Shown here one piece after another: positions 38,043-48,726 of a stretch of 64,000 nt of DNA. Source of the DNA: Lathyrus oleraceus (lineage: Eukaryota; Streptophyta; Magnoliopsida; Fabales; Fabaceae); contig NC_066585.1 of the NCBI RefSeq assembly GCF_024323335.1, positions 75,812,109-75,876,108 on the forward strand, written 5' to 3'. The notes below the pieces were generated by a model. The model worked only from the letters and a program-made list of their open reading frames with translations, ran no database searches and had not been told where the DNA came from. The translations under genes were made by a program, and so were the position numbers. The first letter of the stretch is position 1, and each line of letters begins with the position of its first letter.

Positions 38043-38626
38043 TGTCACATCTTGAAAAATACGATCCTTCGCGGATCGCTCGCATGCTCGCGGAAAAGAT
38101 ATTCGAACATAGTCACCACTGAATTTTATTTATTCCAAAAGAGAAAATAGAAAATATCGATAAAACCCTTAAAAAAATGGCCATTGCAACCAAATTCGGA
38201 TTGGGAGTACGTTACGCAAGGGGAAGGTATTAGCACCCCTCAAGTCTGTTGTACTCAACAAGAATCTCTTAGTTAGATTTGCGATAAAGTGTTATCTGAA
38301 GTTAATTATGATCTTCTACTTATTGAGCGAGAAAAAGAAATAAAGGAAAATACTTTTTATTAAGGGGGGGGGGCTGACAAGATTTTTCAATCCTGCTCCT
38401 ACGTATCTCCAGGTGCTATGGAGAACTCAAGGCTATGCAATTCTACTTAGAAAGAACTACTAGGTTGATTGCTTTTAATGAGTGATCCTTTAGACATATT
38501 GAGTGATTAAACCTTTACTTTATGCTCGTTCTTGGAGGCGGAAGTGGATAAAGCATACTCGTTTATGAAAATATTTTCAGAGTCGTGCAAGGGAGGAAAA
38601 CAAGTTTAATTTGTCGAGTGTTTTGT

Positions 38627-38990
38627 TGGATGACGATTACTCGAAAAACTGAGTAAGGCTACTCGTATCCAAGTACTCGAGAAGAGGAATATAAGGCTCT
38701 AGACCATCGCCCTTTTCATCCTTAATTGCAGACAAATACTCGAATGGTCGAGCAATGCTACTCGTATCCAAGTACTTAGGGAAGGGAATAGAAAACTCTA
38801 AATCACCTCCTTTTTCGTCCAAGTTTATCATGAAAAAGAGTTTGACTTAAGTTTGATTATGAATGCGATTTGAGGTGAATCAGATTAGAAGTTTTTAGCG
38901 GATGATAATTGCTCGAATAACCGAGTAAGACAACTCGTATCTAAACAATCGAGGAAAGGAATCGAAGGCTCTAGACCATCTCCCTTTTCA
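38627..38990. repeat. Three diverged direct repeats in the Ogre-like LTR
   Basis: Copies of about 120-150 bp start near 38630, 38735 and 38900. Each contains ACTCGTATCCAAGTACTCGA (or ATCTAAACAATCGA) followed by GGCTCTAGACCATC or its variant and a CCTTTTTCGTCC-like end. Confidence 0.7.
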
Positions 38991-39693
38991 TTCTTTTGAA
39001 ACGGTGTTTAAGTATGATTAAGTAATTCAGATTTGATTAAGGAAAAGACACTCGATGTTTAATCGAGGTTTTTATTATTGCGTTGAATTGAAATGGAATG
39101 AAATGATTTGAAGGTTTCTGAAGATGATGGAGAATTGGAAAGTGGAAATGGTTTTGATTTGGAAAATTGCTCGACGTTAGATCGAGTATTTATTTTTTTT
39201 TGTTCTTTTTGAAAGTGTTGATTTTAACCTTGAGTTAACAATCAACTAATACAATAGCAATAAAGGAAAGCGGAAAAATTATTACACATTACGAGAATGA
39301 GGGTACAGTTTGTCAAATGGGGATACAATATACTCCCTCCGTTTCTTTTTAAGTGTCGTTTTAGAAGATTTTTTTTGTTCCTATTTAAGTGTCGTTTTGA
39401 TGTTTTAATGTTACAATTTGTCAATTATACCCTTACTATTTAAATAACTCAACTTTATATTTTCCATAAATTTTTCTTTCTTAATATATGTAATAACTCA
39501 CTCCACATTTTCCATAAAATTCTCTTTCTTAATACGTACTCTCATTCCCATACATAACTCCCATTCCTATTCAAAGTATTGGCTGGTCAATAAAAATTAA
39601 ATTCAAATGATAGCTTCCAATGTTACATAGAAAAATGTATTAGCATTAAATTTTGTCAAAGGAACAAATTTACCAATTGAAGACTTAAAATTC

Positions 39694-39701
39694 TATAAAA
39701 A
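39694..39701 (+). promoter_or_regulatory. TATA box upstream of the small MLE gene
   Basis: TATAAAAA in a TTCTATAAAAAGG context, 78 bp before the ATG at 39772, leaving a leader of about 45 bp. It lies about 360 bp inside the left TIR. Confidence 0.6.
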
Positions 39702-39771
39702 GGATCAGTAGCATTGTTTAAATTATCAAGTGCAAAACAAAAGAGCTCTGGTGGAAACAACAAAAGACTCC

Positions 39772-40059
39772 ATGGATGTTCAAAAAAAAGAAAGAGTGGA
39801 AGACTCATTGGAGCAAGAAGAAGGAGAAATAGTGGAAGACTCTTTTGACAAGATACAAGAACAAGATGACAACGAAGATGAAGTATTATCAAGAGTTGTA
39901 TTGGATTTTGATTTAAATGAAGAGGCAGATTATGAATTTGATTTGAACAAATTTCCTGAAGAAGAAGAAGAAGAAAACAGAAAAGAATCTTCCCACCATA
40001 TTGAGTTTCGACCTGTGATAAAAAAGATGATAAAAAAACTTCTTCCAAAATTTTATTGA
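39772..40059 (+). CDS. Small acidic protein with DLNxxP motif, inside the mariner element
   Basis: 95 residues from ATG 39772 (MDVQKKERVEDS). The first half is strongly acidic. The middle reads VLDFDLNEEADYEFDLNKFP, with two FDLN units, the second being a DLNxxP sequence, one form of the plant EAR repression motif; a run of glutamates follows and the tail is basic (IKKMIKKLLPKFY). An in-frame stop (39709) precedes the ATG, so this start is secure. A TATA box lies 78 bp upstream. The gene converges on the transposase, whose stop is 366 bp away. I do not recognise a family. It could be an accessory protein, a captured host fragment, or a chance frame; the ordered motif and promoter argue against chance. 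Confidence 0.55.
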   Translation: MDVQKKERVEDSLEQEEGEIVEDSFDKIQEQDDNEDEVLSRVVLDFDLNEEADYEFDLNKFPEEEEEENRKESSHHIEFRPVIKKMIKKLLPKFY

Positions 40060-40425
40060 AAAATATTTGTGAACTAAGTATGGAGTATCTATTTTAGATT
40101 TGGCTTAAGTGCATAAGGTATAGGAGTTGTTATTTAAGAAGTCATTGTTATTGTTTTTTTTATTTACTCCTTGTTATTGCTTAATAAGTATGGAGAAGAA
40201 TTCCTTGTTATTGCTTTTTTTATTGATACAATTTAGGAACTGCATTTCTTACGTTCATTCTTATTGTATTTTTTTTATTGAATTCCTATATTTGCTAAAG
40301 TTTTGGAACTTAACTTGTTACGTGCAGGAACATTATTTTTTTATGGCTAAAGTTTAGGAATTTAAAAAAAAAAAAAACTTTATTTGAAATTTTCAAATGT
40401 GACTACATCCCAATTACAATAAGTA

Positions 40426-42075
40426 TTACTCCATGTTTAAGTAATTTTTGACTTCTTGTACTAATATTGGATCACACTTAATTTGAATGGGTAGTTGTCC
40501 TACTCTTTCAAGCCTTTCCTTATTTACATGAGGAATTTTATATTTATTGGAACCTTTCTCTTTCATGATCTCTATCATGCATAGTTGCAATGATACAAAT
40601 ATACGATTGGACTTAATTGAAGGAAAATTTTCAAATGACTTCACCACTGCACTGATAAGTTCATCAATAGTTTTCGGTGCTTCCTTGTATTGCAATGATT
40701 GTATAGCCGAGAAAAAACCAAGGTCTAAGATATTCAAATCTGGAGAGTTTGCAGGCTGACACATTAAACGAATATCAAACTCATCCTTGGTGGCAGCTTC
40801 ACGGAATAAAGGATCATCATGGTTTATATGCGTCCTTGCGTTATCCTGCTGGATAAATATTGTTGACTCAAATTCATCTCTTGGCCATTTTTCTCTTATA
40901 GCGGGTAGAACTTTGTCAATAAGGAATGATCTTACCACATCTCTATTTACCGTAGTTATTGCTTTTGTTACCATTGTTCCCGCAACTCTGTTAATACTTG
41001 ACCTTATAGCCGGTTCATGGGTAACAAACGGAAAAACACCAATTTTACCCGAAAAAGTTTCATTTTCTTCTGAGTCAAATCGTGGTCGAGTTTGAGCAAC
41101 TAAGAACATAACTTTGGCAATGAAATTTTTGCTCTTACATGTCCGATATGGCTCATCTTCATCTGGGAGCAAATAATACTTCTCGGATTTTTTAGTCATA
41201 TAAAACCATTTTTCATCAATATGAATAATATTGTGCATGCTCTTAAACATTGGATCATGTGGTGTACCTTCAAGCATTGATAAACAAAATTCCAGCCTAG
41301 ATATTTTGTTTTCTTCTTTCAACAGTGGTTTTATGGCATTTGAATTACGCCGTATAGCCCCTGATTTTATAAGCCTGAACACCGATGTTGGATTGGTTTT
41401 CAACGCAAAAGCTAAAGATCGAATGTTTGTTCTTTGACTGAAAGGAAGTTCACGAATTTGATTCTCATCAATTGAAATTCTCTTACGTCCACAATTTTTT
41501 GTCTTCCTATGAGAGACATCACGTGTTTCACTTTCTTTTGCTCTTTTCCAAATACGTTGAACAGTTCTTAGAGGAACCGAATTTGATGAAGCCACCTCAT
41601 TTGTAGCTCCTTTACGTAATTTTCCATCAACGCTTTTTTGTAGTAGCTCATGATAAATATACATGCGTTCTTCATTGCTTAAGATTCTTAATCTCTTTTT
41701 TTCTCTAGGTTCTGCTTCAACATTTTCTGCAATATACACTGTAAATTTTTAAAAAAAACAAAACGATTACTAGAAACAAGCAAAACTTAGATTTGAATTA
41801 CGCCACAATATGATTCCACCATTATTTTACATAAAAACATGAGATAAAAACATGAGATAAATTATAGGAATTAAAAGTAACCAAACACACATGAAATTAA
41901 AAAATATACCTGTGTCATTGTTTGTTTCAACCTCCTCTTGTAAGTTATCTTCACAGGACTCATCAATATTATTGGTTGCTTCAAACTCCTCTTCTAAGTT
42001 ATCTTCATCAAACTCATATAACTCAAATATATGTTGGTTTGTTAATGATGTTTCTGTATCACTATCTAAATCCAT
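40426..42075 (-). CDS. Mariner-like transposase (DD39D), two exons
   Basis: Exon 1 (42075-41910) encodes 55 acidic residues from MDLDSDTETSLTNQ. A GT-AG intron (41909-41739) joins in frame to exon 2 (41738-40426); the codon across the junction is GTG. The product has 492 residues, normal for plant MLE transposases. A helix-turn-helix region (SNEERMYIYHELLQ to VPLRTVQRIWKRAK) binds the TIRs. The catalytic aspartates are in HIDEKWFY, IFIQQDNARTH and SPDLNILDLGFF; 39 residues separate the last two, the DD39D spacing of plant MLEs. The exon-2 frame alone starts with GTG, so the intron is needed for a proper start. No stop or frameshift is visible; the enzyme may be functional. Confidence 0.9.
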
Positions 42076-42645
42076 ATTTTATGAGTTGTAAATATTTTGA
42101 ACTTATAATATGAAACCATACTATATGTACTACTGGTTTTAATTTTTCGGTGGGAAACTTAAGTTTTTATTAAAATAATTGGAGGGAATATTTTTTCCTT
42201 TAGCCATTCATTGAAACAATAAGCAATAAGTTTTCCTTTAGCCATTAATGAAAATGCAAGCAGTACGTATTCCTATAGCAAGCAATATTAATTCCAAAAA
42301 TTTAGGAGTAGTTGAAAAATGCAACGGAAGAGAGAGAGAGTTATGTGGAGAAAATTATGGAATTAGTTATTTGAAGTAAATAATTTAATGAGTACTTATA
42401 TTAATGAATTTTATTTAGAAAGAGAAAGTATATGGTGGATTAAAATGAGGGTACAATGGGAAAAAAATTATAACAATTCATTTATCTTGGTTGGAGAGCT
42501 TTATGCTAAAACGACACTTAAAAAGAAACGGAGGGAGTAACAATTAATAAAACAAGACCAATAAGCAAACCGTAAATAACAAAAATATCATTGTTAGAAG
42601 GCCCAAGAGAAAGCCAAGGGACCAAAATAAAATCAGAATTTTGAA

Positions 42646-43005
42646 CTATTGAATTCAACGCCATATTAAACAATCGTAAAGCAATTCATGTAGGAATCAC
42701 CCTATCTGAGGTCAGTCAACAAAATTTTATGCGTTTAAGCAGTTTCTAAAGTTAAACTGGATTTTTAACTCTGAAACTGCAATGCATCTATAAAAAAACG
42801 ATGATTTAAACGACATTTTTTAAATTAAAATAAACGGCAGTTAAACTAAAGAATTTAACGCTATGTTAAATAATCCTAAAACAATTCATATAGGAATCAC
42901 CATATCTGAGGTCGGTCAAATGGACTCTATACGTTTAAACAATTTTTGAAGTTAAATTAAATTTTTAACCTGAAAATTGCAATGCATATGTGAAAAAACT
43001 ATGGA
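42646..43005. repeat. Tandem duplication of about 200 bp in the Ogre-like LTR
   Basis: Copy 1 (about 42646-42815) and copy 2 (about 42850-43005) share TAGGAATCACC...ATCTGAGGTC and AAACTGCAATGCAT/AAATTGCAATGCAT blocks in the same order. Confidence 0.8.
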
Positions 43006-44900
43006 ACAAAAAAATCATTTTTTTTTTATTTTTATAAAAATAAATAATTTTAAATAACAAATAATAATAATAATCAATAATAATTAATAATATCAATAAT
43101 AATAATCAATAATAATAAAGATAATAGAAAACATACCGGAGATGTAAAAATAAATATGAGCCTAAGTCTACTTTAACAATATTAATCCTAATCCTAAAAA
43201 TAAATTAAACATATAGCAATTTAAAAAATGCAATAAAGAAAGTAATTCAAATATTAATTATATATTTTTATTAAAAACAATATACAATTTTTAAGACAAT
43301 ATTTTTTCATTTAATTCTTAATTTGTGCCCTTACGCCGCAGGAAGTGCACCCTGCCTGCACGTATTGGTTTAATCCAATTTTTTTACAATCACAAACACC
43401 AATAATATGTGAACACTTGGCATACTAACTAGTAAAAATGAAAAGTAAAAAGAAGTGCTCTAGTATTCTCTTTCATTTTCACGTGAAGACAACGCAACAG
43501 AGATTGTTTATCATCATTTTAATGCAACATGACATTAAAATTTAAACAGCACTGAAGAACAACACACAAAATAAGCAACATGAGAAAAATTGAAATAAAA
43601 GAAACAGTGGATACGAGGAATACGTGGGCCACATCGTGAGTTGGAAGGTTTGTCCGTGGATGTGAAATGTTGGGTTAAATATGTACCTGACGGTTTCATG
43701 GCGGTTCAGTCGCGTGTGTTGCAGTGTGAATAGGGTTGTGAGGGTGGCGAGATTTTCTATGATGGAGGTGATGATGGAATGTTGTTTTGATGATGATGAA
43801 ATGAGATGAAGAAGAGTTTGAAGTTGGAGAATTATGTATGTATGAGAGAAGAGTGAGGAATATGATGGATCCCCTTTTTGTTTACTACAAAACTTTTGCT
43901 GTTGAAAGAGAGAGATAAGATGAAGGATTAGAAAACTAACTTCCTGGAAATTTTGTTTTTATTCGACCGAAAATTGAGAGAAATTCGAGGTGGGACACGT
44001 GGATGCTGAGTGTTGGAGGGAGAGAGATAATTTAATTATTTTCAAATTCTTTATAAAATTTAATAAAAATAAAGAAAGAAAGACAAAAAAATTAAAATTA
44101 AAATTTACTAATTAAAAAGAAAAAAATAAACACAAAGTAAAATCATAATTTATTCTAAAAAATATATTAAATAATTTGGTTAAAAAAACAAAAATAATCG
44201 GATAAAAAATAAATAAAAAAGTCGATGCAAAAGTGTTAAAAAAATAAAATGAATGCACTAAAATGATAAGCGTAAAATAATATTCTCAGAAACATACAAG
44301 TTTTGGTCAAATTTTGAAATAAAAGTCGATCAGTTAAAATGTTCATACTGATTGAAACACGACCAAAAAAGTAGTCAAATAATTAAAACTATCACGCCAT
44401 GCTAAACTACGCGGACCGTAGATTAAGAAAACAGACGTATGCAAGCTCAATTTTGAAATCTTTTAATATGCGGAATGAAATGCGTGTTATGATCAGTAGG
44501 AAATGCAAATGTCTTGTGAGTGCATTGATTACTGATCAAGAAATTGTGAATAGACAATCAAATGCAAATGAATCGTTCTTGGACCATTTGCTCCTAATTC
44601 TTAAACACAATCAAAACCTTACAAAAATTCAGATGACGTCAGTACTCTTGACTGTCACCTTCCGAACCTCTGAAACAATGATGAACTGGAATGAGTGATG
44701 CACTAAGATTGAGAAATCAAGTGTTTTGATTTCTTAATCAATAAATGACTAAATGAATATCATCAAGATCAAATAAACTTCCAGAACTCCTGACTTTTTA
44801 TCTAAACCCTGGTGAATGCTTTTAACTGATGTAATGCATGATAAAATGAGATCATTATACTATGTTGATGCGATTGAGAAACTTAGAATAAAATTTAGGG
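43006..44900 (-). other. Remainder of the Ogre-like LTR (U3), no gene
   Basis: AT-rich with ATAATAATA runs at 43050-43130. No conserved frame. The start of the LTR in sense orientation is at its right end. Confidence 0.5.
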
Positions 44901-44907
44901 TATGACA

Positions 44908-44921
44908 ACTGCCCATATTTA
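44908..44921 (-). other. Polypurine tract of the Ogre-like element
   Basis: The minus strand reads AAATATGGGCAGT directly before the LTR start TGTCATACCC. Related elements have AAATAGGGGCAGC here. It identifies 38043-44907 as the 3' LTR. Confidence 0.65.
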
Positions 44922-45254
44922 AACATCTTTAACTGGAGGATATGAAGAACTCTTTTCTTCAAATCGTCATGGTGAAAGATAGTTTAAATACCAAACAAAC
45001 CAAAATCTTGCCATTTTATGCAATAGAATGATATGCTTATGGTCATGAATGAATGCGACTTTACTAGGGATGGATTTGCTATAAAGTATCATGTTCAACT
45101 ATTCTTCAAACGTTCTTCGTTGAAGGTAGACTCTCTTGGGGGAAAATGATCATACTTAATTGCTCTTGGCTGACAGTGGACTCCTCTAGGGATGGAGATA
45201 TTTTTACCGCTCTTGCTGCTCGAATCTAGCACAGTGAGATCTGCGTCTTTCGTT

Positions 45255-45970
45255 GAAGATGAATACTATGATTTAATACAAAGAGATCTCCATACTATTG
45301 ATATCTTAAATGCTTTGATCTAATGCACAAAGATCTTCACATTGTTAAAAATGATATTAAGATCTAACAGAAAGAGATCTTGGCACTGCTATAAATGATA
45401 CTAAGATCTAACAGAAAGAGACCTTGGCATCACTGAAAATACACTATGATCTAACACAAAAAGATCGGCGATCTGTTGGTAAGAAACGTCGATCTAATAC
45501 AAAGAGATCATCACAATTGCTGAAAAGAAACTATAATCTAACACAAAGATATCTTTGTCTTGAAAATGATGATTTGATCTAACACAAAGAGATTAGTACA
45601 TTGCTTGAGAAGATGTTAAGGTCTAACACAAAGAGATCTTCATATTGCTGAAAATAAAGAAACCTCGATCGAACACAAAGAGATCATCGCCCTTCGTGAA
45701 AAGAAAACTCTGATCTAACAGAAAGAGATCTTCGTCCTGCTCATGATTAAGTTTTAGATCTAACATAAAAAAGATCTACACAATAAATAAACTTTGATCT
45801 AACACAAATAGATCATCACCCTTGCTGACAAGAAACTCCGATCTAACTTTAAGAGATCGTCGATCTGCTGATAAGAAACATCGATCTAACACAAATATAT
45901 CTTTGTCATGTTGATGATTAATAGAAATAGATCGACCGGTCTAACACAAAGAGATCGTCGATCTGCTGAG
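45255..45970. repeat. Tandem array, about 16 copies of a ~44-bp unit, in the Ogre-like 3' UTR
   Basis: The core GATCTAACACAAAGAGATC recurs about every 44 bp from near 45266 to 45955 with substitutions and small indels; spacers often read TTGCTGAAAAGAAAC. The core is an imperfect palindrome (GATCT...AGATC). The array lies a few hundred bases inside the PPT, in the 3' UTR of the minus-strand element. Confidence 0.9.
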
Positions 45971-46139
45971 AGGAAATTGAGTTTTTGAAAGAAGAAAAGT
46001 TTAAAGCTTTGTGAAAAATTAAAGAAAGTTTGAAAGAAAATGTTAGGAAGAGAGGAAGAAACTATTTTTAGTTTCAGAGAAAAGAAACAATTCAATTTTA
46101 AGTTTTCTTGAAAAAGAAATAAAAAATAAACTTTTTGAT

Positions 46140-47020
46140 GTGTCCCGCTAAAACGTGATGAAGTGGGAAGTTGAATCTCCAAGCATGGTCCACGATTTCC
46201 TAGGAACTTGTAGCCATGATGGCTAATCTGGGCCTACACGTCTAGAAAAGACGTTATAGGGAGTAGTCTTGATGACGATGATGTCACAACATGACTTCGA
46301 ACATAATCTGAACTTCAAAAACGCCACCTATCTCTTTAAAAAATAAAATTGAAAGTGGCATTTTGAGGGGGAAATTTGTTAGCAAAGAAATTCCAAAACG
46401 AAACTCAACAAGGAAGTCAACTGGAATTTCTCCAAACATAAGGAAATGTCAAGTTGTTTTTCGACTGAAAGACTTTCCACATGAAAAATAGGATTCATAG
46501 TCAAAGAGTCTGGCCGAGGACATAGAAAATCCCAAGAAGTTCAATAAAGTGTGAAGTTCGACAAGTCGAAGGGCTCTACTGAGAGAGAATTCAAAGTTTA
46601 AACTGAAGTAATTGTTTTTTGGTCTTATCCAAATTAGCAAGGACACATGGAAATCGAATCAAGCGTCAGTTAGCATGCAACAATGTCGTGTCGGACGAAG
46701 GATCATTTGAACGTTGTAAGGAAGTTAGTTTATAGCATTATAAATAGGGATTCTAGTGTTAGGATCAAGGGTGGCAAAAACATTGTAAACTTCGATTATA
46801 CTCAAAGTACCCGCGCACAAGAGAGAAACGAGTTTCTAGAAGAAAAAAAAGTACTTGCCTACCATTTTTATATTTATGCAAATACATCTTTTTTCTATTT
46901 AAAGTTCTTTTATACTTATTTCTTTTAACATTCAAAGACTAATTTCGACACAGTCAGAACCAGTTTTCCAGTTTATTTTTATATCATAGTCATTTTATCG
47001 AAAACACCCAACATCCACTG
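46140..47020. other. Possible LTR remnant of unknown family
   Basis: GAGGGGGAAATT at 46366-46377 looks like a polypurine tract and is followed by TGTTAGCAAAG. CACCCAACA near 47007-47015 could be the matching LTR end. No target duplication was found, and the short plus-strand frame at 46683-46928 shows no family signature. Confidence 0.3.
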
Positions 47021-48310
47021 CAAGAAGTCCAACAAAATCGAATGCGCGCGTTCTTTTCTTAAAAACTCAAGACGAACTTGCCCTAAGATTTACTAGTTTG
47101 ATCCTTTAAGTAATTAACTCAAAACTAAGTTATTGTTTTCCAAGAACATTTGTGAACACTCACATACACAATCAAAATGTTTTCTTAAGTTTCTCTCAAT
47201 TTACTAAAACACCTAAAAATCTCTAGAAAACTATCAAAGCTTATCTGAAATTGACTAAGGAGTATTCCTAATCAATTAAGAAGCATTTTTATACTACCTA
47301 ATCGATTTAGGTCTAAGTCCAATTGACTAGATTGAGGCAAAATAGTCCTTAATTGATTAAAAATAGTCTTAATCGATTAGGCCACATAATCATCGTAGGG
47401 TTTCTTTGGTTGTTATGCTTTGAATGTGGTTAAAGGAGTGCACAAATTAGAAACCTGAACTTATATAGAGGTATTCAAAAGAAAATGGGAGTCAAAGATG
47501 GTTGAAGAACCATACTTGTAGGCTTACTAGACTACATAAGTAGAAAAAAGTGGTTGGGTGCCAATGGATGCAAGTAGCAAGATCAAAGTTCGAGAGCGAC
47601 TTTGATCAAGGTTGTTGAATGATGATTCAACTTAGAGAGAAATAAGGTGGTTGATGGACAAATTTGAATCACCACCAATTTAAAGTTAAGTTGGAAATTT
47701 TTATAAGTATGCCTTAAAACCTAAGTGATATAGAGTAAGAAAATATTTTTCAAGACTAACAAAAAACAATTGGGAAGTCGATGGCGATGCTTGGAGCCGC
47801 ATGTGGAAGTTCATTGGTATCAGTCCAATTCGATTCTCGAATTCGTTTAGATATGGGTCGTGTTTTTGGTTCGTTTGGGATATCTGACCCATTAAGATTT
47901 GAGAATATTATAAATATGGTTCTCTATCACAATTACAAGACAAAAGAAGAAGACAAATGGAATAGAAATTCCTTGGATTTCTTGAAATTTGACAGACCTT
48001 TGTAGGTATCTAAGGAATTAAGAAACACTTCTAAATTTTATGGCTTTGTGTAATTCATATATAGAGGGTTGTAGAGATTAAAAAACACTTGTATTTTGTT
48101 CTTGAAAACTTGAGAGATTTTTTTCTTGTAACTTATTTTTAATTTCTTGTAACAAATTTTAAAAGTATGATGAATGGAATAACTATTCTCTCTCTTTCAT
48201 AGTAGATCGGTTTGATTGAACTGAATAAGATTAACTAAAGTTTTTAAATTCACACCCTGAACCTCGGCCGCATTGCTCCACTCAATTTTTTTTATTTTTT
48301 ATTTTTTATT
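47021..48310. other. Intergenic region upstream of the host gene
   Basis: 47240-47390 contains TAATCGATTAGG, CCTAATCGATTTAGG and related motifs like those in the copia-like LTR at 35.7 kb, here apparently in the opposite orientation, so a small LTR fragment is likely. The rest holds no recognisable gene. Confidence 0.4.
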
Positions 48311-48726
48311 TTGAGCTCATGCTCGTTTGCCTCCGAGTGGCAAGAGCGTGACGGAGTTGAATTTTGGTACGTAAATGGTTTTGTGACATTGACTTATTAT
48401 CAAACTTCACACAAACAATATACCTCACTTAACCTGCAAAATTCACCATCTTCATCTTCTTCTTCCACACTCTTCCATTTTCAACTTTGTTTCTTCAATG
48501 CAAATCCACTCCCTCTTCTCATCTGTCTCTGTTGCTTCTCACAATAACCCATTTCCCTTTCCTTCCAGCTAATTCCTCTCAACCCCAATTCCTAAGAAAT
48601 CTCTCACAACTACTTTCTCTTATGACGTCTTAACCTTCTTCTCTTGACCAAATTTGACTCCTTTATATTACTTACTTTACTTCTTTTGCACTAGTATCAA
48701 TCAGTAACTTTCTCTTCCCATCAAAA
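48311..48726 (+). promoter_or_regulatory. Probable promoter and 5' UTR of the GT47 gene
   Basis: A pyrimidine-rich CTTCATCTTCTTCTTCC tract near 48450 and a TTTATATTA element at about 48662-48670, 60 bp before the ATG. Such CT-rich leaders are common in plant genes, but neither the start site nor the TATA box is certain. Confidence 0.35.

Larger units (their letters stand above)
39333..42537 (-). mobile_element. Mariner-like element (Tc1/mariner, plant MLE), structurally complete
   Basis: Perfect 32-bp terminal inverted repeats begin CTCCCTCCGTTTCTTTTTAA at both ends, flanked by TA duplications (39331-39332 and 42538-42539). A second copy of TTTAAGTGTCGTTTTGATG lies just inside the left TIR at about 39383. 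The interior carries a two-exon transposase gene on the minus strand and a small convergent gene on the plus strand. It sits inside the Ogre-like LTR. Identical TIRs plus an open transposase suggest recent activity. Confidence 0.95.
38043..44907 (-). repeat. Ogre-like 3' LTR on the minus strand, split by a mariner element
   Basis: On the minus strand it starts TGTCATACCCTAAATTTTAT at 44907, directly after a PPT-like sequence, and ends GATGTGACA at 38043. Near its end it contains the conserved block GGGGTGCTAATACCTTCCCC (plus-strand complement about 38220-38240). No PBS follows the end at 38043, so this is a 3' LTR. Removing the mariner-like element and one TA leaves about 3.66 kb. It contains two internal duplications listed separately and no genes of its own. 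Confidence 0.8.

Noticed and set aside
39656..40048. 130-residue minus-strand frame in the mariner element
   Set aside because: It is antisense to the acidic plus-strand gene and leucine-rich only because it complements glutamate codons.
45255..45970. CRISPR-like appearance of regularly spaced palindromic repeats
   Set aside because: The DNA is plant nuclear, the repeats and spacers both diverge gradually, and the position matches a retrotransposon 3' UTR.
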